Positions 1 to 9,084 of a stretch of 64,000 bases of DNA are shown here, piece by piece. The notes under the pieces were generated by a model. The model was not told where the DNA came from. It saw only the letters and a list, made by a program, of their open reading frames with translations, and did not search any database. Position 1 is the stretch's first letter. Every line of letters starts with the position of its first letter. The DNA lies in IMG/VR virus record IMGVR_UViG_3300032093_000035, positions 1 through 64,000 of that record; one strand, given 5' to 3'. This DNA is from a virus. Made by a program: the position numbers and the translations under genes.

Positions 1-166
1 CATGTGCACTTGAAAATGTAGGACCATTTACCAATGTTCCGTTATTTCCACCACGTGATAAATCTACCCATGAAGTTGACCCAGACGTATATGAACGTGG
101 ATTTGCTGCATCTAAATACAGTATCAATCCATCTGTTACTATTTTCGGTGAATAATTAAACGCCAT
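1..166 (-). CDS. LamG/concanavalin-like structural protein, N-terminal part only
   Basis: The first 55 codons of a minus-strand gene that runs off the left edge. The start reads MAFNYSPKIVTDGLILYLD and continues with AANPRSY, WVDLSRGGNNGTLVNGP. This is the usual opening of LamG-like (concanavalin fold) domains in phage tail and fibre proteins, where GLVLYLDAANP and WxDLSGxGNxGTL are recurrent. It is the last gene seen in the fibre group and follows the previous gene by 4 bp, so it is probably co-transcribed. A role in the tail or adhesion is inferred; the rest of the protein is not visible. Confidence 0.75.
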   Translation of the reverse strand, partial: MAFNYSPKIVTDGLILYLDAANPRSYTSGSTSWVDLSRGGNNGTLVNGPTFSSAH

Positions 167-170
167 AACC

Positions 171-3100
171 TTAAATTCCTCTTACTATACATTTTGTTGT
201 CCATGCTCCTGAAGTTGAAGATCCTGTTAATGCCATGTTTGATCCTGTAATAAATACTCCGAATGAAACTGCGGAAGTGTTACCAAAATCAGTTGTTGTA
301 GTTTCTGTGAAGTTTACGGATGACCCACTCTGAATTGCCATGATTGTACCTGCTCGTGCATTTGAACCCGATCGTACAGAGTATTCAAAGAATGCAGTGT
401 CATAAGATGCTGTTGGTAAACTATACACCGTAAACGAACCTGAGTTTGTTTGCGTGATTTTAGCCGTTGTGATCAACATCGGATCTAGATAGTTACCAAT
501 CAGTGTGGTGTTATCAGAGAATACTTCTAAAATTGGCAAACCAGAAATATCATTAACTGAGAATAAAGAGCCACTTAAACTATCTGTTATGCTAAACAAT
601 TCACCTTGTGAACCTTGTACTGTGAATACTGGTAAGGCTGAACCTGATCCGTACACTGTTAGGGAAGAACCTGATGCTGTGTTTTGTGAACTTGATATAA
701 TTGTGCGAGATGCCGTTACGTTGAATAAGCGTGATTCATCTCCTAACCAAACCGTAGTACCGTTTCCTGTTCGGAAGTGTGGTCTTGTGTTGTTTGTTAG
801 CGATCCGGTTGCTGCATACATTTGGAATGCACCGGATACCGTAGTTGCTGGTATTGAACCTGAGTGTATGGTTAGGGTGTTGGTTGCAGTAGTATCCCAA
901 TGCGTTCCAGAAGTTAATTGTGTGCTATTTCTAAATACGAGATTTGCTTTATTTGTCAAAAGCATGGTCTGACTATTTGCTCCAGAAGGATCAACACAAA
1001 AAGCTAATGTTTGACCTAGTGCATTGGTATAAGATGATTGTCCTACTGCAATGATACCACTTAAAAGTGCAGATGCTCTTGCACCAAAACCAATGGCCAG
1101 TGATTGATATCCAGAAGTACCATCTGCGATCGCAGTTGCACCAATTGCGGTGGAACTTATTCCGGCAATGGCGCTAGCGCCAATGGCCACACCTTGTATC
1201 CCAGTGATTGATGTATTCGCTCCAATTGCAGTACCTCCATTATTTGATACAGCATTGTATCCAAATGCAACAGCATTTTCAGTTACCCCAGCTGATGCTA
1301 TATCCTTTGCACCACCACCGATAACAACATTCTTAAACGCATCAGTCGTACCTAGTATTTGAGCATTCAATCCAATTGCGACTCTACCATCGCCGGTAAT
1401 GGACATTAAGTTTTGAGTATCCGCACTATTTCTAACTCGGAACACAGTATCTGTGGATAATGCACCTTGGGCTTTTACGTCAAGTCTTGCGGCTGGTGTT
1501 AAAATTCCCACTCCAACGAACCTTGTTGTACCATTTAAGTTAATAATTGGATTTGTCGTATCAGTCGTTGGGCATATTCTTAATTGACCACTTTCATTTC
1601 TAAATTCCCAAAGATTTGTAACACTTGCGCCCGTAAAGCGGAATGTTCTTGAACCTGAATTGTTAATCAGGAAGCCATTTGAAACGACTTCCATTCCCGT
1701 TCCAGTTCCATAAAGACCATTTCCCGAATTTAAAGAAAATCCATCGGCATCAGTTCTTGGGTTTAGAGAGTATGTACTTACCCCATTTGCAAAAACAATA
1801 GAAGCGTTACCTCTTGCTTCAATTATATTAGCAGTACTAGCACTATTTCTAACGTTAAATATAGTGGAAGTTGTTGAAGTTGTAGCCAATAATGACATAG
1901 AACCTGTTACACCTAACGATCCAGTAATTAAAGCAGAACCGGTATATGGAAAAGTTGTGTCCGGAGCATATGATGCACTTACTGCTTGTAATACGTATGA
2001 TGCAGTACTAGCAAATGAACTGCTTAACACAGTCATTGATGCAGTATTCGAAGTTAGCACATATGGTAACAACATTGAACCGGTTGCACTAGTTAACACG
2101 TAGTTTGGAGCATGTGACGCAGTTACGGCATTACTTGCCCAACTAGAAGTACCAAACAAAGATCCGGTAAATGATGTAGCAGTTAATGAACCAGTTAAAC
2201 CATATGATCCAGTTAATTGGTTTGTGTTAATCCAAACACCGGTAGCATTACTCCCACTTCTAACTAGAAGTTGTCCTGGTGTAAGTGACCCGGTTGTTAT
2301 TTTAACATTGTGTAATTCATCTATTTCATATCCATTATCTACTTTAACAAATATCGTACCATTGTTTGAATGGGCGTATACTACATACCCTATAATTACA
2401 GTGTGTTGTGGAGCTTGTGGTTTTGTTGTTGTTATACCTCCAGCCGTTGTTGGTGATAGGTACAATACATCACCATCCACCCAAGTTTCTCCCTGCAATG
2501 CTCCGGTAGTGTTTATGCCTCTGACTAATCCACTATTAGTAATGAAACCTTCTTGGTTTACGTCGATATTCTCAGTTACTAGGCCTAATGTGTCCACTGA
2601 GTTAGCATCATTGTCAGCTTGAGCCAGTACAATGGCTAATCGTTGGCCTTGAGATCCACCTTCGTCTACTCTTCGTATACGAGCAGCTTTATATTCAGAT
2701 TCTAATAGATTAGTTCCGGTTTTGTTTACTGCCCTAACAACTTGCTCTTGACCTACTTGCAGAGTTACATTGCCACCTTTTAATCCTAAATTTAAGGTAC
2801 CATCTGTATCGTTCCACACCAATCGACTTGCTGCGGATGATCCTGAAAAATATACGGATGCTACTTCTGGTGTTGCTAAGTATAATGAGCCGGTTAGTTG
2901 TACGTTTTGATTGAGTGGATTAACATAAGATGCAGTCGCTGCATTCGTAGCCCAACTCGCAGTACCAAATAAACTTCCAGTAATGCTTCCTTGCACACGC
3001 AGTGACCCGGTTATCTCAACATCGCCTTGACGTGATATAGGATTCGATCCAGTCCATTTTGATGAAACAATGCCTGTTAATTGAGATCCATCACCTTTAA

Positions 3101-3296
3101 ACGACCCAGTAAACGACCCGGTGGTATATGATGCAGTGAATGCATTAAATGAGCTTGTGGTTACAAATGAACCGGTGTTTATAGTAGTGCCACTTCCGCC
3201 ACCACCATTCAATGCAAATGATGCCGTTAACGCATAGCTTGACGAAATATTATATAAAGAACCGGTTTGTAATTGTCCTGGTTTGAACTGTCTCAT
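171..3296 (-). CDS. Tail fibre-like structural protein with GS-rich and YadA-head-like repeats
   Basis: Large protein of about 1041 residues, rich in Gly, Ser, Thr and Ala. The N-terminal third carries repeated blocks such as TGSLFGTASWATNAATASY, which recur in marine phage fibre proteins. Around residues 660-740 there are short repeats of the form xAIGxxAxA (TAIGANTSI, VAIGASAIA, TAIGATAIA), resembling the left-handed beta-roll head of trimeric YadA-like adhesins. ATG at 3296 overlaps the stop of the upstream gene as TAATG and is preceded by GGAAGG, so I prefer it to an in-frame GTG three codons earlier. Probably a trimeric fibre or virion adhesin. No enzymatic motif was seen. Confidence 0.75.
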   Translation of the reverse strand: MRQFKPGQLQTGSLYNISSSYALTASFALNGGGGSGTTINTGSFVTTSSFNAFTASYTTGSFTGSFKGDGSQLTGIVSSKWTGSNPISRQGDVEITGSLRVQGSITGSLFGTASWATNAATASYVNPLNQNVQLTGSLYLATPEVASVYFSGSSAASRLVWNDTDGTLNLGLKGGNVTLQVGQEQVVRAVNKTGTNLLESEYKAARIRRVDEGGSQGQRLAIVLAQADNDANSVDTLGLVTENIDVNQEGFITNSGLVRGINTTGALQGETWVDGDVLYLSPTTAGGITTTKPQAPQHTVIIGYVVYAHSNNGTIFVKVDNGYEIDELHNVKITTGSLTPGQLLVRSGSNATGVWINTNQLTGSYGLTGSLTATSFTGSLFGTSSWASNAVTASHAPNYVLTSATGSMLLPYVLTSNTASMTVLSSSFASTASYVLQAVSASYAPDTTFPYTGSALITGSLGVTGSMSLLATTSTTSTIFNVRNSASTANIIEARGNASIVFANGVSTYSLNPRTDADGFSLNSGNGLYGTGTGMEVVSNGFLINNSGSRTFRFTGASVTNLWEFRNESGQLRICPTTDTTNPIINLNGTTRFVGVGILTPAARLDVKAQGALSTDTVFRVRNSADTQNLMSITGDGRVAIGLNAQILGTTDAFKNVVIGGGAKDIASAGVTENAVAFGYNAVSNNGGTAIGANTSITGIQGVAIGASAIAGISSTAIGATAIADGTSGYQSLAIGFGARASALLSGIIAVGQSSYTNALGQTLAFCVDPSGANSQTMLLTNKANLVFRNSTQLTSGTHWDTTATNTLTIHSGSIPATTVSGAFQMYAATGSLTNNTRPHFRTGNGTTVWLGDESRLFNVTASRTIISSSQNTASGSSLTVYGSGSALPVFTVQGSQGELFSITDSLSGSLFSVNDISGLPILEVFSDNTTLIGNYLDPMLITTAKITQTNSGSFTVYSLPTASYDTAFFEYSVRSGSNARAGTIMAIQSGSSVNFTETTTTDFGNTSAVSFGVFITGSNMALTGSSTSGAWTTKCIVRGI

Positions 3297-4522
3297 TATG
3301 CCCACCTTCCATTAATAATTATCGTATCTGTGGAATCTATGGTGTATCCTAAAGTCGCAGTATCGAATATAATGGTCTGGTTTGCAATGTCTGATGGTGT
3401 CCAAGTATATGCCACTTTATCTATGTATTGGCCGTTGATGTATACATTGAATTCGTTCTTGGTTGCCGTTAAATTAGTTACTGGATTGATTGCAGCAAAT
3501 GCATTAACTGTCACAGTTGTGCTAGATGAATATGTTGCTTGTCGATCTGAAACCGCGATTATATAAGATAGAGTTGCAGCATCAATCGTCGTGCTAGTTC
3601 CACCGCCGGTTACAGTTATATTACCTCCCCCTAATATTACACTCTGCACTTGTAATAGTTGTATTGGCACATTTACTGTAGCAAACATATCAGTTGTGCC
3701 TATATCAACTACGGTATCATATGACACTCGTTTAACTGAGTACATTTTTTTAATAGTTGATATCCTGGTTTCTTGTTCTGATAACAGGGTACCTTGTACT
3801 GTTAATGGAATTGTCGCTCGCACTAATCGATCTTCTCCAACCGTATTCACAATTTCAAATGAAGTTTGACCAATGGCTGTTTCAAATCGGTTTGCTTCAT
3901 TGCCCCATAAAAATCTACCATATGGAAGTATTTGGTCAATTAAATCATTGAGTTGCGTGGTGAAATCACACCAAAGCATCATATCGTATTCAACAGTAAC
4001 GTATTTTGGAATATCCACAACATAAAACTGTTCACTTGGTTGTGGCTCTGAATTTGGTATTGGAAATAATACATCTTCATACCGATTTCGAGCATTGTAT
4101 TTACTTTTATATACTATCTGATTTCCAGCTGGCATACGATTAACATCCAATGTTCTCAATGAGTCTCGTTCTACCACACTGTTTCGTTTCAACATGATTA
4201 ATGGAGATTGAAGCATTCCTTTTTCATCTCGCAAATAACCTAATCTACGAACATTGTCCCATTTTTCACCGTTAGCAAAAATTACCGGGACTGGAATTAA
4301 TTCAGTGTTATGATTAATCTGAGGTTGTATTTCATTATCAACATACCACTTAATTGCATAATCAATATCATACAATGTGCGTTGCACTGTTCGTACTACA
4401 TCATCATCTCGTCTTATTTGATTAGCTCGATTCAACAGTTGATCGTTTGTTAAGCCTTCTGTTCTGTATGGCTCTGGCTTATTAGTTTTACGATCAATAT
4501 TTTTTCTATTTAATCTAGGCAT
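3296..4522 (-). CDS. Putative tail completion / sheath stabiliser protein (gp15-like)
   Basis: 408 residues. It is directly coupled by TAATG overlaps to the neck-like gene upstream and the fibre gene downstream. The N-terminus is basic and polar (MPRLNRKNIDRKTNKPEPYR). Residues near 170-200 read VTVEYDMMLWCDFTTQLNDL, then DQILPYGRFLWG. A beta segment followed by W-x-D/T-x-x-x-Q-M/L-N resembles the core of T4 gp3/gp15-type tail terminator or completion proteins. The order gp13-like, gp14-like, then this gene matches the neck-to-tail order of T4-like phages. The C-terminal 120 residues are Thr/Val-rich and fibre-like, an apparent extra domain. The family call is moderate; virion structural role is likely. 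Confidence 0.5.
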   Translation of the reverse strand: MPRLNRKNIDRKTNKPEPYRTEGLTNDQLLNRANQIRRDDDVVRTVQRTLYDIDYAIKWYVDNEIQPQINHNTELIPVPVIFANGEKWDNVRRLGYLRDEKGMLQSPLIMLKRNSVVERDSLRTLDVNRMPAGNQIVYKSKYNARNRYEDVLFPIPNSEPQPSEQFYVVDIPKYVTVEYDMMLWCDFTTQLNDLIDQILPYGRFLWGNEANRFETAIGQTSFEIVNTVGEDRLVRATIPLTVQGTLLSEQETRISTIKKMYSVKRVSYDTVVDIGTTDMFATVNVPIQLLQVQSVILGGGNITVTGGGTSTTIDAATLSYIIAVSDRQATYSSSTTVTVNAFAAINPVTNLTATKNEFNVYINGQYIDKVAYTWTPSDIANQTIIFDTATLGYTIDSTDTIIINGRWA

Positions 4523-5043
4523 TATTTATTACCTTTGTATGCAAAATTATTGTTTCCGCCTCGACGAAGATCTTTGATACCATGTGGTGTTTGTCTTGTT
4601 GCATGTGCATCACATAATACAGATATACTGTATCCATGCTGTGAACCGTTTGGCCATGTTTCAGGATTTTTACCAGCAAAGTATTGATTTGCATCTACAT
4701 TGTCTAGTTCATAGTATTCATTATCCCAAAACACAATATCGCCTACTTCTGGGAAGAAATCAGCTCGTTCTAAAATATCTCTTGATATTCCAAATTGGGC
4801 TGTTCGTGTATATGAATGACCATAATCATCCATAGTCGCAGTTTTTGATTCTTTAGTTATTAAACACGGAAGCAATATAGAATCATAATATGATTTAGAT
4901 GGAGATTCTCCATACATGTTAGAATCTGATGATTCGATAATTAATTTGAAAAATTCTATTTCTGTATCGACAATTGCATTTAATAATTCTGCGTTAACAG
5001 AAGCTAAGAATTTAGCGTCTCTAATTCCTCCAAACAGTGCCAT
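4522..5043 (-). CDS. Neck protein (gp14-like)
   Basis: 173 residues beginning MALFGGIRDAKFLASVNAE. The protein has a helical N-terminus and then a beta-rich part with DIVFWDNEYYELDNVDANQ and AGKNPETWPN. In T4-like phages a protein with a 'P-G/V-D-V/I-I-Y-F/W' strand, YEI/YEL and a following WP(N/H) segment is the gp14 neck protein, which forms the collar below the portal with gp13. It lies between the gp13-like and gp15-like genes, overlapping the downstream gene as TAATG and 9 bp after the upstream one. Assignment rests on motif memory and gene order. Confidence 0.55.
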   Translation of the reverse strand: MALFGGIRDAKFLASVNAELLNAIVDTEIEFFKLIIESSDSNMYGESPSKSYYDSILLPCLITKESKTATMDDYGHSYTRTAQFGISRDILERADFFPEVGDIVFWDNEYYELDNVDANQYFAGKNPETWPNGSQHGYSISVLCDAHATRQTPHGIKDLRRGGNNNFAYKGNK

Positions 5044-5052
5044 ATCTTACTC

Positions 5053-6297
5053 CTATCCAACATATATTTTTAATGGAATTTTACCTAGTATTTCAGTCAT
5101 TTGGGTAGCTTCGGTATTTTGGCGGGTCAACATTTTTTCTTTTGTTAATTCTGCTAAAAATTCACGAAGTTGTGTTACTAGAGCTTCTTTTTCTGATTGG
5201 CCCTGTGTTACTAGTTCCGACCCATTTAATGTTACTTCTGAATTTGGAATTGGTATCGATGAATATTTACCTCGTACATATCCCAACATTTCTTTCACAG
5301 TTGCAACACCGTATTTAAATATCCAAGAACGGCCCATATCATTAATTGTCCTGTACTGATGATTCGTATATGGTATATTTGCTGCGTCACTTACGACCCC
5401 AGTTAAAAGTGCTGTATTCCCAAACAAAATAGCTTGTTTGCTTTTTTCTTCTTCAAGCAAATATTCAATCCATACATTATTATAAAATAAAGAAGATGCA
5501 GATGATCCCGTACCAGATGATGGTATAGGCCAAAACTTAATGTCATCTCCGTGTATTTCAAATGAGTAATGTGACTTACGTACTTGGTCATTGAATTCAA
5601 TTGCCTGCAATCTTAATAAATCTGCGTGTATTGGCATCATCATAAAACTAATTGAAGGTGAAAATCCTCCAAAGTTAAATGAATCTAATAATTGTTGCGA
5701 ACCTAGACCTGTTCCAACAAATGGATCAAAATATCTTGTAATTGCCGGCGGTGGATTATGCAATACTCTGCGAATTTCAATTGAACTAGTATTGGATAAA
5801 CTAGAACTGTTTGCTGATAATGATGCAGATACTGCTTCGCGAATACTATATGTTTGTTGTCCAGGAATAATGTTAACAACAGCTTTACGCCATTTTACAT
5901 CACCCCCCGAGTCAGCTTCAGTACCATATGCTCTAGATAGTTTAGTTATGTATCCTAAAGATTGCCCAATATTAACACCAGTCATGGATCCACCATTGCC
6001 TGTTAAATAATCAGAACCGGTTTGAACTCCTAACGTGTTAATCAGGTTATTAACAATGTTAACTTGATTAATCTGGTTTGAATATTCTAGTACTGCGGCT
6101 TCAAATGCAGTATAAAAATTTATATCTAAAAGTTCAACATCCATAATTGGATATCCAACATGTTGTGCTGCAAACTTTGCAAATCGATCTGCATGGTTCT
6201 GGAACATCGGATCAGTATCAAAGAATCCAAATGGTGTAGATCCAGTTGTAAATGAAGAGGAACCTGGCCAAATTGGTTTATTTTCTGAGTAATCCAT
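5053..6297 (-). CDS. Neck protein (gp13-like)
   Basis: 414 residues. The N-terminal section has FFDTDPMFQNHADRFAKFAA, then GYPIMDVEL, INFYTAFEAAVLEYS and NQVNIVNNLINTLG. This is the pattern of gp13-like neck proteins in marine T4-like phages: a short N-terminal helix bundle with YPxxDVEL and F..A..EY. Mid-protein is beta-rich (IIPGQQTYSIREAVSASLS), and the C-terminus is helical and charged. Such proteins bind the portal and complete the head after packaging. A late-promoter-like element lies just upstream, so this gene probably heads the neck-fibre transcript. Start ATG is preceded by AAAAGGT. Confidence 0.6.
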   Translation of the reverse strand: MDYSENKPIWPGSSSFTTGSTPFGFFDTDPMFQNHADRFAKFAAQHVGYPIMDVELLDINFYTAFEAAVLEYSNQINQVNIVNNLINTLGVQTGSDYLTGNGGSMTGVNIGQSLGYITKLSRAYGTEADSGGDVKWRKAVVNIIPGQQTYSIREAVSASLSANSSSLSNTSSIEIRRVLHNPPPAITRYFDPFVGTGLGSQQLLDSFNFGGFSPSISFMMMPIHADLLRLQAIEFNDQVRKSHYSFEIHGDDIKFWPIPSSGTGSSASSLFYNNVWIEYLLEEEKSKQAILFGNTALLTGVVSDAANIPYTNHQYRTINDMGRSWIFKYGVATVKEMLGYVRGKYSSIPIPNSEVTLNGSELVTQGQSEKEALVTQLREFLAELTKEKMLTRQNTEATQMTEILGKIPLKIYVG

Positions 6298-6307
6298 TTG
6301 TTTTACC

Positions 6308-6323
6308 TTTTATATATAAATAT
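6308..6323 (-). promoter_or_regulatory. Late-promoter-like element before the neck operon
   Basis: The coding strand reads TATTTATATATAAAAG, ending about 10 bp before the gp13-like start. It is one of more than a dozen copies in the window, placed in the short gap after phoH. Confidence 0.6.
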
Positions 6324-6327
6324 GTTA

Positions 6328-6987
6328 TTAATCATTTAATCTGGTTAAAATATCATCTAATGCTTCATGGCGGTGATTATCCAATAAAATGATTTCATTC
6401 ACCCATTTTGAGTCTCGAAGTTTAGGAACTTCATGTGTAGCAGAATCATTTTTAAATTTTAAATCTACCTGATATTTGTCACCACATAGTATCATGATGC
6501 TATCTTTACCTAATCGAGACAACACCATTTTAAGTTGCTCTTTAGTTAAGTTTTGAAACTCATCCACAATACAAACTGCATGGTCAAATGTACGTCCTCG
6601 AAAGTGTGCTAATGATACTAATTCAATATTTTCTTCTTTTTCCATTTTTTCTAGAAGCTCTGGCTTGTTATACACTTTACGCATATTGCTTCGAATTGGA
6701 ACTAACCATGGTTCCATTTTTTCTGTGAGCGACCCGGGTAAGAATCCGTTGTCTTCATTTGAAACAGTAGGACGAGTAATGATAATTTTGTTTGTTTGTC
6801 GTTTAAAAAACATGTCCAATGCAATTTGAACTGCTAACAATGTTTTACCCGATCCAGCTTTACCTAATATAAAGTTAAATGGCGTTTCTATAATCTTTGC
6901 TTTTGCTTCTTTTTGTTCGTCTGATAATGTAATTGAAAATTTAATATCGTTCTTTGGTGGAGTTTTCTCCTTATTAGTTGTAGCCAT
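6328..6987 (-). CDS. phoH: PhoH-like ATPase
   Basis: 219 residues with a P-loop NTPase core. Walker A is GKAGSGKT at about residues 42-49, followed by LLAVQIALDMF. ITRPTVSNEDNGFLPGSLTEK is the PhoH-specific 'RP...G.LPG' segment, and Walker B is CIVDEFQNL at about 139-147. The length fits short phage PhoH proteins, which lack the extra domains of the bacterial enzyme. PhoH ATPases are frequent in marine and freshwater phages and are associated with RNA metabolism, although their phage function is not settled. It lies between a small conserved gene and the neck operon on the same strand. Confidence 0.9.
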   Translation of the reverse strand: MATTNKEKTPPKNDIKFSITLSDEQKEAKAKIIETPFNFILGKAGSGKTLLAVQIALDMFFKRQTNKIIITRPTVSNEDNGFLPGSLTEKMEPWLVPIRSNMRKVYNKPELLEKMEKEENIELVSLAHFRGRTFDHAVCIVDEFQNLTKEQLKMVLSRLGKDSIMILCGDKYQVDLKFKNDSATHEVPKLRDSKWVNEIILLDNHRHEALDDILTRLND

Positions 6988-7011
6988 TGATAACCTTTTG
7001 TTGTAACGTGA

Positions 7012-7287
7012 TTAAAATAATTTTGTAAGTGTTGTTTCTTTGAGTTGCATATCTTTTAGTGTTTCTATTTTACCTAAACACATTTGACGAACTGCTTGAA
7101 ATGTTTTACGAGCTGGATATGGTGTCATTATCTTGAGTGTGATTAATTCTTTGTCTGGTCCTAAATCTTGTTCGATATGAACCATTAATACTAAACGAAT
7201 TGCCCGAATTCGATCCAATACATCTACTAGACGACCATCATATCGGATAACCGCTTGCATTGAGTATTTACTTCTAGGTACTGCCAT
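7012..7287 (-). CDS. Conserved small phage protein, unknown function
   Basis: 91 residues beginning MAVPRSKYSMQAVIRYDGRL. The protein looks like a compact alpha/beta fold with an aliphatic centre (IRAIRLVLMVHIEQDLG) and a charged C-terminus (KDMQLKETTLTKLF). No catalytic motif was recognised. It sits just downstream of the capsid-gene terminator, has its own late-promoter-like element, and precedes phoH by 24 bp, suggesting co-expression with phoH. Confidence 0.75.
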   Translation of the reverse strand: MAVPRSKYSMQAVIRYDGRLVDVLDRIRAIRLVLMVHIEQDLGPDKELITLKIMTPYPARKTFQAVRQMCLGKIETLKDMQLKETTLTKLF

Positions 7288-7293
7288 ATTATT

Positions 7294-7310
7294 CTTTTAA
7301 TATAAATATA
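7294..7310 (-). promoter_or_regulatory. Late-promoter-like element before the phoH pair
   Basis: The coding strand reads TATATTTATATTAAAAG, ending 7 bp before the ATG of the 91-residue gene. It lies directly after the capsid-gene terminator, so transcription appears to stop and restart here. Confidence 0.6.
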
Positions 7311-7317
7311 GCACAGT

Positions 7318-7347
7318 AAAAAAGGGATGACCGAAGCCATCCCCTTT
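7318..7347 (-). terminator. Intrinsic terminator after the major capsid gene
   Basis: On the minus strand a GGGGATG...CATCCC stem closes a CTTCGG-type loop and is followed by TTTTTT. It lies 45 bp past the gp23 stop codon. Confidence 0.85.
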
Positions 7348-7391
7348 AATTCATTCTTTAATTTGTTAAGTCAATTAAATTCAATTAACTA

Positions 7392-9056
7392 TTAAAGAGT
7401 GTTTAATCCGTGAACGTATACTTTTCCGTAGAATTCAGAACGAACTACTTTCTTCGCGTAACGTGTCATGACACCTTTACGTGGAGTGAAGTTAACTGGA
7501 TCGTATACAAGTGGAGTCATAATCAATGGAATGTATGGGCTAAATACAGCACCTGTTTCCAAGAATTGTGAACCTCTAAAGCCCATTAAGATTACATTTT
7601 CTAACATGTATGGGTTTTTATAAACTGTGTAACGGTTATTGATTGCACCAATTTTTTGTACACCTGCTGCAAATTCCATTTTAGTACCATCTGTGTCAGC
7701 GGCAAATCCTGGGATAGACTCAAGAACAGTTGCTACTGCAGGAGAACATACTAGGAAGTTAGCACCACCACGCAATGTTTTTTGGTGAATCTTATTAGAT
7801 ACTTTTTGAAGTTTAGTACCTAAAGTTTGGAACCATCCACCTTGAGTGTTATAGAAACCATCACCTAAACCAGTTGCTGATACAGCACCAGCTGCTACTT
7901 GTTCAAATGCAGTACCATTCCAAAGTGTATTGTTACGAGCTGACCAATACTCAGTTGTTGGAGCTGCTGCGATCAACATATCAAGGATTTCAAGATCGAT
8001 TTCCATTGATACATACTCAGACAACATTGAAGTCAATTCAGCTTCAGCATCAATTGAGTGGTAAGCATTTAAATCTTGAGCAAACTCAGGAGTCCAAACT
8101 GCTTTCAACTTACGAGTCTTAGCAACAATTGGCTCAGATTGCATTTCAAGGTTAATTTCTGGGATATCAATATCCGTACCTTGGTTAATACCAGATGTAC
8201 CATAAGCAGTACCTTTGAATGGATTTGCATCTTCAAAATCACCACGAGTGATATCTGTAGGTTGTTTGCTATAGTTTAATCTCAATGTACCTGCTGAAAT
8301 CGATGCACTAACTGCAGTTAATTGTGCGTTTGTTACAACGAATGATGCGGTGTAATTGCTTGTGATAGTAGAGAATGCTTGTACCGGTACAATTTCTGTA
8401 GATCCAGACAAGAATGTGAATGAACGTACTGCATAAAGATCTGCATTTGTAGGAACGTTAACTGTTACCACTTTAAATGCAGAAGATCCAGAGTATGCAG
8501 AATCACCATTAACTTGCGTAGCTGTTGGAGTAGAACCAGTAGTTGCTGTTACAATTGAAGCTGTTTCGTTGATTGAATATCCGAAACGACCTGCACCGTA
8601 AAGACCTCCTGATGCATCATTAGCAGTAGTAGTAACACCGAACATTGAATCGTCTGCGTTTGGAGAACCAAATGGATCACCTGTGCGGTTCAAGTTATCA
8701 TTGTCAAATCCAGGCTGAGCTGTACCATACTTAAAATCTAGATAGAAAATAAGTCCTGATGGTAAGTTCATTGGCTGAACTGAAACGAATTCTTTTGCTG
8801 CAAACTCAGCAAAGATACGACGTACCAATGGAAGTGCAACACCTGCCCACTCTTCAGATCCTGCTGTTGTACCAGTTGAAGTAGCTTCTTTTACTAATTG
8901 ACGTGCTTGGTTTTCAAGCAACTGAGCCATACCTGCTTTTTCGGTTTCGCCCTTAAGACCTTCTAATAGACCGGTCTTTTCCCATTTGCTAGCTAACGCT
9001 TTTGCTTGATTTCTTTGTACAAAATCGTTAGTTTGCAATAAATTTGAAATACTCAT
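7392..9056 (-). CDS. 23: Major capsid protein (gp23-like)
   Basis: 554 residues. The N-terminus (MSISNLLQTNDFVQRN...) is followed by helical segments and then the gp23 hallmark VALPLVRRIFAEF...VSVQPMNLPSGLIFYLDF at about residues 72-107. The C-terminal half has KLKAVWTPEFAQDLNAYHSID and ends with KVVRSEFYGKVYVHGL, also typical of T4-like capsid proteins. Candidate prohead-protease sites of the (L/I)xE type are seen at E32 and E48, where T4 gp23 loses its first 65 residues. It lies 28 bp after the scaffold gene and is followed by a strong terminator. Identity is secure; the exact mature N-terminus is not. Confidence 0.95.
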   Translation of the reverse strand: MSISNLLQTNDFVQRNQAKALASKWEKTGLLEGLKGETEKAGMAQLLENQARQLVKEATSTGTTAGSEEWAGVALPLVRRIFAEFAAKEFVSVQPMNLPSGLIFYLDFKYGTAQPGFDNDNLNRTGDPFGSPNADDSMFGVTTTANDASGGLYGAGRFGYSINETASIVTATTGSTPTATQVNGDSAYSGSSAFKVVTVNVPTNADLYAVRSFTFLSGSTEIVPVQAFSTITSNYTASFVVTNAQLTAVSASISAGTLRLNYSKQPTDITRGDFEDANPFKGTAYGTSGINQGTDIDIPEINLEMQSEPIVAKTRKLKAVWTPEFAQDLNAYHSIDAEAELTSMLSEYVSMEIDLEILDMLIAAAPTTEYWSARNNTLWNGTAFEQVAAGAVSATGLGDGFYNTQGGWFQTLGTKLQKVSNKIHQKTLRGGANFLVCSPAVATVLESIPGFAADTDGTKMEFAAGVQKIGAINNRYTVYKNPYMLENVILMGFRGSQFLETGAVFSPYIPLIMTPLVYDPVNFTPRKGVMTRYAKKVVRSEFYGKVYVHGLNTL

Positions 9057-9084
9057 TTTTGTGTTTCCTTTTCTTTTTGTTTTG

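Noticed and set aside
505-972. Plus-strand open frame of 155 codons opposite the fibre gene
   Set aside because: It is a mirror of a low-complexity Gly/Ser/Thr-rich gene; such genes leave long antisense frames. No promoter element precedes it.
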